From: Saccoglossus kowalevskii | Taxonomy: Eukaryota > Hemichordata > Enteropneusta > Harrimaniidae | Length of the DNA stretch: 33,240 nucleotides | Direction of reading: 5' to 3' | Assembly: GCF_000003605.2 (NCBI RefSeq) | Contig: NW_003135347.1 | Span: forward strand, 605,477-638,716 | Part shown: positions 11,428 through 22,094 of the stretch, one piece after another | Layout of the letters: each line of letters opens with the position of its first letter | Position numbering within the stretch: the stretch's first letter is position 1 | Made by a program: the position numbers and the translations under genes | The notes under the pieces: generated by a model | Told to the model about the DNA's origin: nothing | The model's database searches: none | What the model saw: only the letters and a program-made list of their open reading frames with translations

Positions 11428-11842
11428 GTTGACGCGTGAATGAAAGGAACACCTAAATACCAACATTGTCAGGAAACTTGCTAACGAATGGCCTGTGGTT
11501 ATCCAAACTGGCGTCTGGAGATCGCTATCAAAGTAGGCCATCCTATTTGTTAGATATGGGCATGATCGGTATATGAATTTTCCATAAAAACTGTTATCGT
11601 TGTTCCAATTGTACTTTATAATTTATTACATTTAAAATAGCGCAAAACAAGAAAACATACGGAAAGTTAGCATAAAGTAACGACTTGAGAGTGCGCCCCT
11701 CTCAATAAATACCATTGCCTCATTTTGAGAACAAGGAGGCCTAAGGTGTTTCAAACTGATAACGATCTCCAGATATCAACACAGGCAAGTTTGCTGACGA
11801 TGTTGGTAATTATCTGTTCCTTTCATTCACGCGCCCATAGTA
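11428..11842. repeat. Imperfect inverted repeat, arms over 100 bp
   Basis: The left arm (about 11428-11550) and right arm (about 11731-11842) are reverse complements with mismatches and an indel of roughly 20-35 bases. Shared blocks include CGCGTGAATGAAAGGAACA, the block around ACCAACATTGTCAGGAAACTTGC, TCTGGAGATCGCTATCA and AGGCC. About 180 bases of AT-rich sequence separate the arms. This is either a foldback-type transposon or two copies of one repeat inserted in opposite orientations. No coding capacity is visible. Confidence 0.85.
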
Positions 11843-14700
11843 TCACCGTAGTTTATTTTGGTCATGGATCGAAATAGCATAAGTATTCGAGCTGCTGCTC
11901 AGTATGTTTGATTTACAGCCTCATTGCATGAATTAGTAATGTTGAAATTTACTGAATCGCAAAGTTAATCTGTAATTTCAATTGAGTGAGCCATATAGAA
12001 TTATTTGAGATAATAGTGGAAAGTTGGTTTTATCAACAAAAACAACGCCTTCTCGAGAAGACAGCTTGTACAAAAAGAGGGAATTGCTTAGCAACGCCAC
12101 GAATTGCGTGTCGGTATCAATGAATATAGGCCTTTTAGCGTTAGTAATATCAATTCATTTTACTCGTGTGTATATTGTTGTTCATTTTATATAGTTTCAA
12201 TTTTTTCAGTATATCTTTGATACACAGGAAAGCTCTTTTTGTTGGTATATTTTGCCAGTCCCCCAGATCTACGTCTTGTACCTAAGATTGTAGTACCACG
12301 CGACTTGTTTACGTACTGATACATGTGATACTCAAAGACTTAGTTAAGCCACAACATCATTAGTAAGGGTTGGATTTTGACACACATATAGTAGATTGAT
12401 CCGCCTAGTATTCAGTTAAGGTCAAGTGTGATACTTGTATTCATCGTTAATAACAACTGTTACTCCGGCATGATTAAGTCTTTATTTCGTGTGCTACAAT
12501 TATCTCCCATAAACAAATCATCAATTGGTGATAGCTTCAATTGTGTGATATGAGAAAAATGTATGTTTTCAAATCATATTTTTGATACACCTTTGCGACG
12601 CATGTGTGCGTGTGTGTAGCTCTTCTGTTTTGATAAATCCATAATACTATCACAAAGACTAAAGACCCGGCCCAATAAAAGCTATGGATCCTCCCATGGT
12701 TAGTATGTTATACAGTATCTTGATAGTTGCTGGGTATTCTGCGTCACTGCCGCTTCATTCAATATGCTGATGTATAACGTTACAGTTCTAACACGGTAGT
12801 ATACTCAAACGGTTTTTTTTTTTGTAGAATTCGCACAACTTCCAGATCGCTACATTCAGTTTTCAGATCGGAAAAATCAACCAACTCCAGTACGTCATGC
12901 AATATGTTAAATGAGAATTAATTTGATGTAAAATTCAGAAGCAAGTTATGTTGAGATGTCCATGCTTCGGGTGGAACGGTTGGCCGTTTTTTATTAAGTT
13001 ATTTTAAAAAAATCAGGAAAATTTATTCACACTAATTTCCAATATTAACATGTCGTACATAAAGAAAATATAGGTAATTTTTATACTGAAATGTATTTTG
13101 AAAACAATTTTACATTTCGACGTTTGGAATACGAGTATTAATAGTAGAAGAAATCATAGTTTCATATTGAATGTCTGGACACAAGCAATGGTCAACGGGC
13201 TACACGGTGGTACAATACAACCGCTCCCCTTTGATGATATTGTCAGGTCTACCAAATAAAAAGAAGTATGTAAACATTACCAAATTGTGGATCCTAATTT
13301 GTATGTATTTATATAAATAGATGACGTAATCATAATATTCACTTGATATTCGAGGATACATGTGTAATGCTTCTCGAAAACAGCATGTGCTATAAAATGA
13401 ATAATCTTAAACGTACAAGTTAATAATATAACAGATCCGAGATAAAGGTGTTGAGATGTTTTAATTATGACATTTCATTTTTTGGAATTTGATAAATTGT
13501 AAATTGATTTGATCAACCAATTTAAAAGTATCCTAATTAAAATTGTTGATATTCTTTTAGGGTCAGTTAACCGTTATAAAATTAATGTTTGTTTTCTAAT
13601 TATTAATGCACACTATCAAATAAAGTGTTTTTTTTATGTTAATAGTTCTAAATCTAGTAGATATATATATATATATATATATCTTATGCCATGCATATGT
13701 CCATCGACATGTATATTGTATGATCGTGGCATGTGTTCTTATTGTTCTTACAAAATTGACTATCCAGGAGAAATACTATAATATCAATTCATACCAATAT
13801 CTTATTTTATCATATCGTATGGTTTAAGGTAGTAACTAAAAAAATAGTGTTTTCAATTATCTACTCGTCAATTAGATATGTCATACAATCCATTGCTTCT
13901 TCGTGTATATCTGTTAACCATTATTGTAAACATTCACAACATGGCCATGTGGGTTGTAATACCGTCCTTTAACCAGTGCAAATATCGTGAAATTGCAATT
14001 GTATCAGCATTTTGAGAAGCACATCATGCTATATAAGTATATACAATAATACCTTCACTATACATGTATGCATTAGCAAATTAAACATAGCATATATGTT
14101 TGTTGATTCAAGCAAAGAAAATGACTTATTATTATGATCTTGGCGGTAAACACGCATATTATGCTTGAAAAACATCAAAACAGCTAATGCACATAGATAA
14201 AGTTGTTATGAAAGGACATTACAATCTCCACAGCAGGTCGTAAAATAATCAGATAACAAAGAACTCCAATCAACTTTTAGTATGTGAAGAAGAAGGTTTG
14301 GAACACGTAAAATAGGAAAACCTGGATACACTGTAAGATAATATACATCAATCATCCGTATGTAAAAGCAGCACTCGGGAACTCGGTTACATGTCTGTTC
14401 TCAAAGTCAATAAATTACCACAAATATCCTAAGTCCAAACATTAGTATGTTATCCTGATTAAACTTGATGCACTGCGCCGTGTATCGACTTAGTTAATAT
14501 CCTGTTACGCCTTGCTGTTCAAATTTCGCTTTGACATTGTGCTAAATATATCTAACCAAGAGAATACGGAATAAAAACAAATTGTCAAATATATTGCTTC
14601 TATCATCAAGTGCAACGACCGTTGAGTATCTAAGTAGGGGAAAGCAGGAAAGCGATACCAAATGATTCCAAATCAGATAATGCGAATGTGGAAACATACA
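11843..14700. other. Non-coding AT-rich region
   Basis: No gene or element recognised. There is a poly-T run at about 12813-12824, a short (AT)11 microsatellite at 13661-13682 and a 12-bp palindrome ACATGGCCATGT near 13940. The final few hundred bases may include the decayed 5' part of the LINE that follows. Confidence 0.4.
13661..13682. repeat. (AT)11 microsatellite
   Basis: Twenty-two bases of alternating A and T, uninterrupted. Confidence 0.95.
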
Positions 14701-14750
14701 AGACGGTGTCGAGTGACAATGAAGCATAGATCAGTGACATACAGGTAATA

Positions 14751-15170
14751 ATGCCCACAGCTGTTAAGATAAAACATGAGAAGCTTGGCAGCATGGAAGA
14801 CGAATTAGTCGGAATAGACAAAGGTATTACTTTCCTGAATTCGTTCCTTGAAGATTATAACAAACAAATGCAATACATGCTTGCCTCATAAAGAAACAGC
14901 TCTCTGATACACAAATGGGTTTCGTATTACAAGAACTTGAACAGTACAGCAGTACATCAATAGTTCCGTGGTTAGCGGCATTCCACAGGTAGGGAGAAGA
15001 CACACACAGGTATACTGAGAAAATTCTTTTGAAAATTTCAGCTCTCCAAAAAAGACATTATGAAGTGGGAAGAAGTACAAAATAATATATACAAATATAA
15101 TAAAAAGAATGGTAATGGTGAAACTAACAACACAATCAACCTTTATGAAACTTGGCAAACGTAATTACTC
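14751..15170 (+). pseudogene. Putative LINE ORF1 remnant
   Basis: The frame from ATG 14751 reads 46 residues (KHEKLGSMEDELVGIDKGIT...FLEDYNKQM) and looks like the coiled-coil segment that precedes the RRM in L1-type ORF1 proteins. After the stop at 14889, another frame reads IKKQLSDTQMGF...LQELEQYSS, resembling the usual 'LEQYSRR' junction between coiled coil and RRM. Position just upstream of the endonuclease supports the call. The similarity is short and degenerate. Confidence 0.45.
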
Positions 15171-15229
15171 AGCTTTTCATAATATTTCAAATGACTATTT
15201 TGCTGGAAACGATCGTGAAAATGGGACTG

Positions 15230-16832
15230 GGTGGGCACATTAATTCATAAATCTTTTACTTATGTTACAAAAGAACCTGTCAACATTTCTCATTCAGAAT
15301 CATTGTGGATGAAATACAACTATCATCTGGTGTTATTCTTTTAGGTATTATATATAAGAAACCAGGTATGAATGTTATTTTTTTTTATTTTGGGCTTAAC
15401 ATGTTAGTCATAAAAAATTACCTAGACAAAACTAACTCCTCTCAGTCGAGCGTCATTAACTGATGATTTTTACATAGACTCAAATAACCATGGTCCCTAG
15501 ATGATTCTCTAATATTTCAATGCACTCCCTTCCCTAAAAAAATATTTCACATCCAATTCTGAATAACACCTTACGTTACTACATTAATATTCATGCAAAC
15601 TTTTCTCATCACTATGTCGACTGTGAAACAATGTTTACTGACATTACCGATCATCACCCACTCTTTGCTACTTTTGAAAATCCTGATAATCTATTCATGT
15701 TACAAAAGACTTTACCACCTATTGTATTGATATTCACAGTAAACTCGGAAATATAGATTGGTCAATTATTAAACATAATTATTACAATCAATGTTGACTC
15801 TACATAAAATACTTATATTGATTTCGTAAAAAAAAATCAATATTTAGCTAGCACTTATTGTCAAGAAAAAATACGATATAAATAAAAATGCTGTCTGTTA
15901 CATAAAAACACTACTGAGTCTTTTGAGAAATCTCTTTTTAGTTGACATTTCCCAGATAAAACATTTATACCAATCTAAGAAAAACGTTTCCGTAATTCTT
16001 TGAACAATTATAGACTTTTATCCATTCTGCCTATTCTCGGCAAGATTCATGAACGTTTTGTAAATAGACAACTCCAATTTTTTCAAGCATATGGATATAC
16101 TTCTGACAGCCATCCACTCACCTATGATGTAGCACGGAGATTTAAAATGGGATTGGTTCTTTTCATGATAATTGTCATTTCTTTATCTTCCCAATTCTGT
16201 AATTTCAAACGATTTGCCAAAGACTCCCAGTGAAAGCTATTAATAAGGTATTATAATAGGAGTAGTTAATTTGTGCGTTGCCAATAAGCTTTCAATTTTG
16301 AATAAACAAATAAATGACTTCCCCTTTATACATAAAAAAACATAATACAGTAGTACATTTTAATGATAATATAATGATATAAGTTAGTTTCACCAACTAT
16401 TCCGGTTAAATTTATCTAATTGCTAAAGTACAGCACTATCTTCGTGAAACTACACTTGTTCTTCTCCGTAACTTATTCCTACTACCGTATATTTTATAAA
16501 AATGGTTTGGAGACCTGGGGCAACAACAAAAAAGCTAGTTCGCACAATCGATTTCATAGACAAATTGGCTCACTGTGCGCCACTATTAAACTCCCTTTGC
16601 ATTCTTTACATTTTTGTTCAATTGAAATATCAACGTTTTCATGCTTAATTCCCAGCAAACCCCCTACGTAAATTACAAGATTACTCATTTTCTTTACCCA
16701 ACCATAATTACCCCGGCCCCGCAAGATTATCAGTGTTCTATCCATCTAAAGAAAACAAACCTTAGTAAATTCCCCCTATACAGAATGTGGCACAAAGTTG
16801 TTGAATTCAATTCCAATCGAACCACTCCATGA
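15230..16832 (+). pseudogene. LINE ORF2 remnant (endonuclease and partial reverse transcriptase)
   Basis: Endonuclease: FTYVTKEPVNISHSESLW ends at about 15308, then a frame change into IQLSSGVILLGIIYKKPG, the standard 'ESLWxEI...GxIYRxP' block. Further on, ITDHHPLFATF (about 15643-15675) is the C-terminal 'SDHxP' motif of APE-type nucleases. RT: NNYRLLSILPILGKIHERFVNRQL at about 16003-16075 matches 'NYRPISLLPxLSKIxExxxxxQL'. C-terminus: YKNGLETWGN (about 16493-16524) matches 'YGIEVWGN', and KTNLSKFPLYRMWHKVVEFN (about 16756-16815) matches 'RTNLSKFSxRxxGPKxWN', with a stop at 16830-16832. The catalytic YADD region is missing, and the element cannot encode a working enzyme. Confidence 0.85.
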
Positions 16833-17155
16833 TAGTTTTTAACCTTATTTGTTACTTACAATCTGTTGTCACATTTTATATAAATTAGTTGTAGTTTTAC
16901 TATTTAATGTGTTGTTATGAGGAAGTTTATAATTATTTTACCCTCAATATACATTTTCTGCTGTTTCGTTAGATCTTGGGGGTAGACTCGAATTATTAAT
17001 TACAAGGTTAACCTCTATTGCTCAGCCTTGTTTGCATTATTTAATATTTCTGTAATGTAAGTTTTAATAATTGTATTTATGTATATATGGCTAAAAATTG
17101 CATTGTAGATGTCCGAGAAATGTTCAATTGTGAGCAAAATCAAAATAAAGAAGAA

Positions 17156-17863
17156 CATTAACGGAAAATATAGAGATGGATGTAGCGCCATAGCAGCAAA
17201 CGAGATTTAGAATATAACAATTTGATAGCCAGTAACCCCAAAACACTAAAAAATTAGACTACTTTGCGCTTTCGTACCAACAATGATTCACATAGAGCTG
17301 AAAAAGAGTACTTTTATAGATGCTTGTTGGAAGCGACTAGAAGACTGCCAAAAACTGTGAAATTGATACCAGTAGAATATTTCGGTGCGAGAGTTATTCC
17401 TCAATCCAAGCAATACCATCTTTAGGATTATGTAATCACAGCAAAAATGGTGTTGTAAATAATAAACGAGCAGTGTGAAACCAACCAATTATGAATAGAT
17501 GCTCCCACAGCCAACAGACAACCACTCATTGTACAGAGATTGCAGATAGCGTAACATTGATTTCTAATCAGCGTAAATTATGAACTTAAATTATATAGTT
17601 ATGAGTATGGTTTTAAATAAAAAATTCAATTAAATATATTGAATACTTAAACTATTATTGTACAAGTTTAAACGTGTTTCTATAGAAAATGATGGGCTGA
17701 TAATAGTCATACATCCGAGAGCACGTCGATTTGTTACAATAGTTAGGGTTTTCACAACAAAAATTGTATCACTGAAAAACATTAAAGAAAAGAATATTGT
17801 AGACGTAGACAAAACAAATTTAAATTATTGAATGTTCAAAATGGGAGTGATTAAAATGTTCTC
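17156..17863. other. Spacer between two LINE remnants
   Basis: No gene or motif recognised. It may be a decayed upstream part of the next LINE fragment, whose readable similarity begins at about 17864. Confidence 0.35.
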
Positions 17864-18390
17864 AGCAACTTAGAATCGTGCCTATCTCTGCATAATTTCA
17901 ATGACGAAATCACGATTGGAAAAGTAAGAAAAGGCAATATACAAAAGGCAGCAGGTTTAGACGGTATACCAGCGGATATCTACAAATGCCAGGAAATTAA
18001 AGGAAAACGAATAATAGAACAAGTCACTGCGCGGAAATTACGGAGGTATGTCATTACTATGCACAGCGGCAACATATTCACAAATATTCCTAAAGCGGCT
18101 AGCAGAAAGCATCCTTTCTAAAAACCAATGTAATTTCAGAAGTTACAGATCAACAAATAACATGATTTTCTGCCCAAGGCAGCTACGAAAAAAAGCCATT
18201 GAACAGAAAACAAATTACAGATAGTGTTTGATTTCAAGAAGGAGTTTGACATGGCTTTAAGAGAATGATATGGTGGGTATTCTGATATCGACCAAAGTTT
18301 GTTAACATTGTAAAATATCTCCACAAAAAAATGGCGAATCGTCAACATCTTGAAGCATACGTGAATCGTTTAGAGTAGAAAATTAACCAG
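17864..18390 (+). pseudogene. Second LINE reverse transcriptase fragment
   Basis: Plus-strand frames read like the first part of a non-LTR reverse transcriptase. The order is NDEITIGKVRKGN, then AAGLDGIPADIY ('GKAxGxDGIPAE'), ISLLCTAATYSQIFLKRLAE ('ISLLSxAxKIFxRILxxRL'), QCNFRSYRSTNNMIFCPRQL ('QCGFRxxRSTTDMIFxxRQL'), and finally KFVNIVKYLHKKM. The aspartate-bearing motif A region is present but frameshifted (around 18222-18265). Motif wording differs from the two fuller LINEs in this window, so this is a separate family. Multiple stops show it is inactive. It ends about 35 bases from the 3' tail of the minus-strand LINE. Confidence 0.85.
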
Positions 18391-19365
18391 GGATATGCTT
18401 TGATTTACTTTCTAACAAAACATGTAATGATAGATTGATTGAATTTATTCACTTAATTTATAGGCAATATTGATAAAAGAATACAATACAAACAACATTG
18501 AAATACATAGTGAGTAGGAGGCATAAAAATAGTGTAAAACACTAGTCGAGTTCAGGTGAAAAACAAACTACAATAAAAAGTGGACGCTAACAAAATTTAT
18601 ATACAACTCAATAATGCATGCTGTAAAAATCTTTTCATTTCTTTTTTGAATGAATTTCTTGAGCTCATGGAACGAATTTCTTCTGGAAGTTTAGCCCCAG
18701 CATATTTGATTGAATGTTGTCCCGGGAAAAAAAATATTGAGGAAATCCTGGTGGTAACTTGCAATTGAGATTATCATAAACAACCAAAGACTGTTGCATG
18801 TTGTTTATAGATATCTAGTACATGGAGCTGATTAAAAAGTGAAGAAGTGAGTTATTATGCGTACAATTTGCATAAGAAATATGTGGTAGGATGAAACAGT
18901 TATATAATAGTAAAAAATATATGATGGAATAATGTCCCTCAATTTGAAAAGAATACGTGCTTTACTACTTATTGTTTTGTTTACTTTCTGTATATGGTTC
19001 TTCCAGGCAAGGTTAATGTTCAATTCGACACCAATGTACCTAGTTGTTTCAACTTCATATATTGTTACTCTTTTACACTAATTGTACTTGTTGAATGCAT
19101 TGATGTATGTTTACCTCTAAATATAATGTATTCAGTCTTTTTTTGGAATTTATTCGTATCGCACCAGTCTATAACATTGTTTAAATGGTGTCATAATCAT
19201 CTGTGGCGCTTGCAATATCATTCACGAAAATCAGAAATAGTGTCGGGCTTAGCATAGAGCCCTGGGGAACTCCGGAAGTAATTAGTAGTTCATTTGACTG
19301 CTTCCCATTAATATTGACATGTTGATTCCTGTTTGTTAAGTAATTTATAATGAGATTGTTAGGGA

Positions 19366-19376
19366 CCCCCCCCCCC
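19366..19376. repeat. C11 homopolymer inside the LINE RT
   Basis: Eleven consecutive C on the plus strand (G11 in the LINE sense). The reading frame on its two sides differs, so it causes or accompanies a frameshift between motif A and motif B of the reverse transcriptase. Confidence 0.95.
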
Positions 19377-20204
19377 TAGTTTGTTAATTAGAATATCATG
19401 GTTAACAGTGTCATATGCTTTTTTGAAATCCAAAAATATACCAATCACGCCATTATTAATATCAATTTTCTCCAGAATCTTCTGTGGTATGTCCGCAATT
19501 GCTCCCGGAACCCATATATTTTGCTAATCTGTGGTAATAATGATACTGTCATTAAGTTGCCTGGGTAACTAGGTACTCCTTTTTTAAAACATTTGAGTCA
19601 CTTTAGCTATTTTTAAAGAATTTGCGAATACACCTGTTGAGAACGATAAATTAATTATATGATTGAGAGGTCGGGAAATGTACTCTGCGACATAAATTAG
19701 CAGTTTTGGACTAATGTAGTCATACCCGACAGTCTTATTTTTATCAAGTGCTTTTAGTAATTGAGATATTTCTTTTTCAGAGGTTGCAAAAAGAAAGATT
19801 GTGGTAAGGATTTTGGTAGATAGGAATGATAGGATTTAGTGCTATAGTTTACGTTATTAAGCAAGTGCCTTCCCAACTGAGACAAAAAACTAGTGGTCTC
19901 TAAACCATTGTGTGTAGAAGAAAAAAGAAGTGTACTTTTCAAATTTACATTATTCCTGTCGCCAAGAATATCCTTAATAACTTTCCAAGTCTTATTATTA
20001 TTTCCTTGAGAACATGTGAACTGGTCAGCATACAAATTATGCGTAGCTCGTTTCAAAATATTTGTAAGCATGTTCCTATAGTGTTTATAGTTTGCCAGGA
20101 TATCTGGATGGTAGTTACTTTTTTATACTTTTGAATATAGTTCGTTTTTCCGATCAATTTACTTCCTAATTTCTGCAGTTATCCAAAGTTTCCTCGTTTT
20201 TGTT

Positions 20205-20215
20205 GGGGGGGGGGG
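20205..20215. repeat. G11 homopolymer inside the LINE ORF2
   Basis: Eleven consecutive G on the plus strand, between the endonuclease and pre-RT parts of the minus-strand LINE. Confidence 0.95.
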
Positions 20216-21138
20216 TTAATGTTTTAGTAACTAGGGGACATGTATATTAAAAATACTTGAAAACTTGTGTAACATTGACGTCAACATTCTCATAACCACA
20301 GTTCCAGTTTTCACTACATAAGACATCTTGAAATGAACTTACATTTAAATTGGAGTAGTCCATGAAGGTCACATTTTCGGTTCTTGAAAATAAATACAGA
20401 GATCATAAAAGATGGCAAAAATAGGCAAATTATCAGAACGATCAACTTCCACTGTACCACAATTAACAGAATTAGTAAGTGTATTTGTATAAATATGATC
20501 AATAACCGTACGCGGGTGATTTGATATTCGTGTCGGCATGGTAATCATTTGAACATACTATTGGTAAGATTGATTGTTTCATCTGCATGGACATTATAAG
20601 TATTTATATTGATGTCACCAACAAGTATACACTGAATTTTTATGATCAATATCAATTAACACGGATTCAAGGCTTTCAAAAAACTCGTCCACATTTGTGT
20701 TTGGTTTTCTGTATGTTATACCAACTATGAGTGATTTATTTCTACACATCAATTTTCAGTCATAGTGATCCAGAATGAATGGCATTTGCTTCTATAGTTG
20801 TGAACTTTAAAAATGCATATACGCCCCCACTCCCCCACCTCGCTGGTCATTGCGACATTTAGTTTCCAAATGATACCCTTCTGAACAACACAACGTTCTG
20901 TTTTGTATATGCCAAATTTCAGACAATTCTGATAATTTTTTGAAAATTGCGACTGAGGGACCGAATATTACAATGTAAAATTGAAAAGATAGACTTAGGT
21001 GCGTTATCTATCAGATTAAAGAACTGGGCAGAAGAACAAGATTTACAATTAATATAACATGTGCTATTTACAATATCATTCAACATTAAAATGTGTAAAA
21101 ATATATATGAATATATATCTACAAATAGATATGGAATA

Positions 21139-21984
21139 CTACAAAATATTTGCAAGATCATGCTTATTCTTTATGTTAGGAGATTGTGAATTCTCAACCT
21201 TGCGTACAAATATTTGTTCATTTCCAGTCCAGAGGAATTTATAATTTGCCTGTTTACGCTTCGCGTTGGCCAGTTTCAGAAGCTTTCGTGCATTAGGTGT
21301 TAAGTTCTCATTTATGTAGATTAGATTCCGGCCTGGAAATCCTAGGCTGTTAATAGTAACATTTGCGAGCTTCTTTTTATTCGGGTATATACGTTCTCGT
21401 TTCTTACTCCCTGAAAATTTTCGATTATGGGTCTTGGAAAAACCTTATAGTTTTCAGTGGGTTTATTTCCTAAACGATGAGTTACTTCAACATCCATTCC
21501 AGTAAGTTTAGGGTCAATATGTCGCAACACTTTAAGAGTAATTGCATCTTTGTTTTCTGGTTGTGATGTATCAGCACTCTCAGGGATACCATGAATCTTG
21601 ATATTCCCACGATGACTATATTGGTTCTGTTCCTCTACTGATCTTTCCAATTGAACAACTCGTCTCTGAAGATCTTCATTGACACAACTGCTTTATTTTC
21701 ATGCTCCAATGCAGTACACCTGGATCTTAACTCATTGAAGAATTCCAGTGAAGTGCTTATAGTATCCTGGCTTGTTTTCAGCTAGTTAATACTTTCTAAT
21801 ATGGATGGTATGCATCTCACTCGAGCACTGATTTCTGATAGTTGTTTTTCGAGTTCTTCAGAATTTCCTTGGTGGTATACTTTTGGGGATGTAGGCGACT
21901 GTGTGGGAAAACGCTTGGTTTTACAACATCGCCTTGAGTGAATGTCACTCCCATGGTTCTGCCACAGTCACTACATTTTGGCAT
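21139..21984 (-). pseudogene. LINE ORF1 remnant (coiled coil plus L1-type RRM)
   Basis: The likely start is ATG at 21984-21982, giving [12 protein letters not shown] with a CxxC pair. After a frame change there is a heptad-like coiled-coil stretch (SEELEKQLSEI; FNELRSRCTALEHENKAV). The clear part is 21342-21650: LERSVEEQNQYSHRGNIKI, then HGIPES, VTHRLGNKP and RPIIENFQGVRNE, which match the RRM of L1-type ORF1 proteins ('LEQYSRRNNIxIxGIPE...HRxG...RPIIxxF'). The C-terminal domain continues as INENLTPNARKLLKLANAKR and FLWTGNEQIFVRKVEN, and the frame stops at 21139-21141. ORF1p is a nucleic-acid chaperone that packages LINE RNA. At least two frameshifts break this copy. Confidence 0.88.
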
Positions 21985-21997
21985 TTTGTTGATGATT

Positions 21998-21999
<2 letters not shown>

Positions 22000-22091
<92 letters not shown>
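22000..22091. repeat. (TA)45 microsatellite
   Basis: About 90 bases of perfect alternating TA, bounded by gatgattca on the left and aatacgtgg on the right. It separates the ORF1 start of the minus-strand LINE (about 15 bases away) from the hammerhead-bearing sequence. It yields false poly-Tyr-Ile open frames. It may be the tail or insertion target of the hammerhead element. Confidence 0.98.

Positions 22092-22094
<3 letters not shown>

Larger units (their letters stand above)
14751..17155 (+). mobile_element. Decayed jockey-superfamily (CR1/L2-like) LINE, plus strand
   Basis: Pieces of a non-LTR retrotransposon appear in the correct order on the plus strand. A putative ORF1 coiled-coil part (14751-15170) comes first, then an APE-type endonuclease (about 15230-15680), the start of the reverse transcriptase (about 16000-16110) and the protein's C-terminal end (about 16490-16832). 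An AT-rich 3' UTR follows, ending in an A-rich stretch near 17140-17155. The central RT motifs (A, B, C) are absent: the gap between the N-terminal RT block and the C-terminal block is far too short, so this part was deleted. Stops and frameshifts are frequent. The 5' boundary and target-site duplications could not be placed. Confidence 0.85.
18568..21060 (-). pseudogene. LINE ORF2 remnant (endonuclease and reverse transcriptase)
   Basis: Endonuclease part: FSILHCNIRSLSRNFQKI (near 20950-21000), GGGVGAYM, IVGITYRKPNTNVDEFFESL, VGDININ, PTRISNHPRTVIDHIYTN, and RSDNLPIFAIF (about 20410-20443), in the order typical of APE nucleases. A pre-RT region at 19754-20071 includes TWKVIKDIL. RT: LDKNKTVGYDYISPKLL, STGVFANSLKIAKVTQMF, motif A LDFKKAYDTVNHD (about 19400-19436) with its catalytic Asp, and motif B SGVPQGSMLSPTLFLIFVNDI (about 19220-19280). 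Motif C is degraded: ATDDYD stands where YADD is expected. C-terminus: LAWKNHIQKVNKTISSKARI (18950-19010) and AKLPEEIRSMSSRNSFKKEM, with the stop at 18568-18570. Eleven-base G/C runs at 19366 and 20205 interrupt the frame. Confidence 0.92.
18424..21984 (-). mobile_element. Nearly full-length, inactive LINE (jockey superfamily), minus strand
   Basis: Reading the minus strand from 21984 down, all expected parts of a two-ORF non-LTR retrotransposon are present in order. These are ORF1 with coiled coil and L1-type RRM, then ORF2 with APE endonuclease, reverse transcriptase and C-terminal domain, then a short 3' UTR. The 3' end is the repeat-like tail TTCAATCAATCTATCA (minus strand, about 18427-18442), a kind of TTGAAT/TTGATT tail common in CR1/L2-like families. 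The length is about 3.56 kb. Numerous stops, frameshifts and a lost YADD box make it dead. Exact clade (CR1, L2, Crack, Daphne) is not decided. The 5' boundary abuts a (TA)45 tract. Confidence 0.92.

Noticed and set aside
15455-15475. Second CTGATGA (possible hammerhead core)
   Set aside because: No helix II or GAAA box follows at the right distance.
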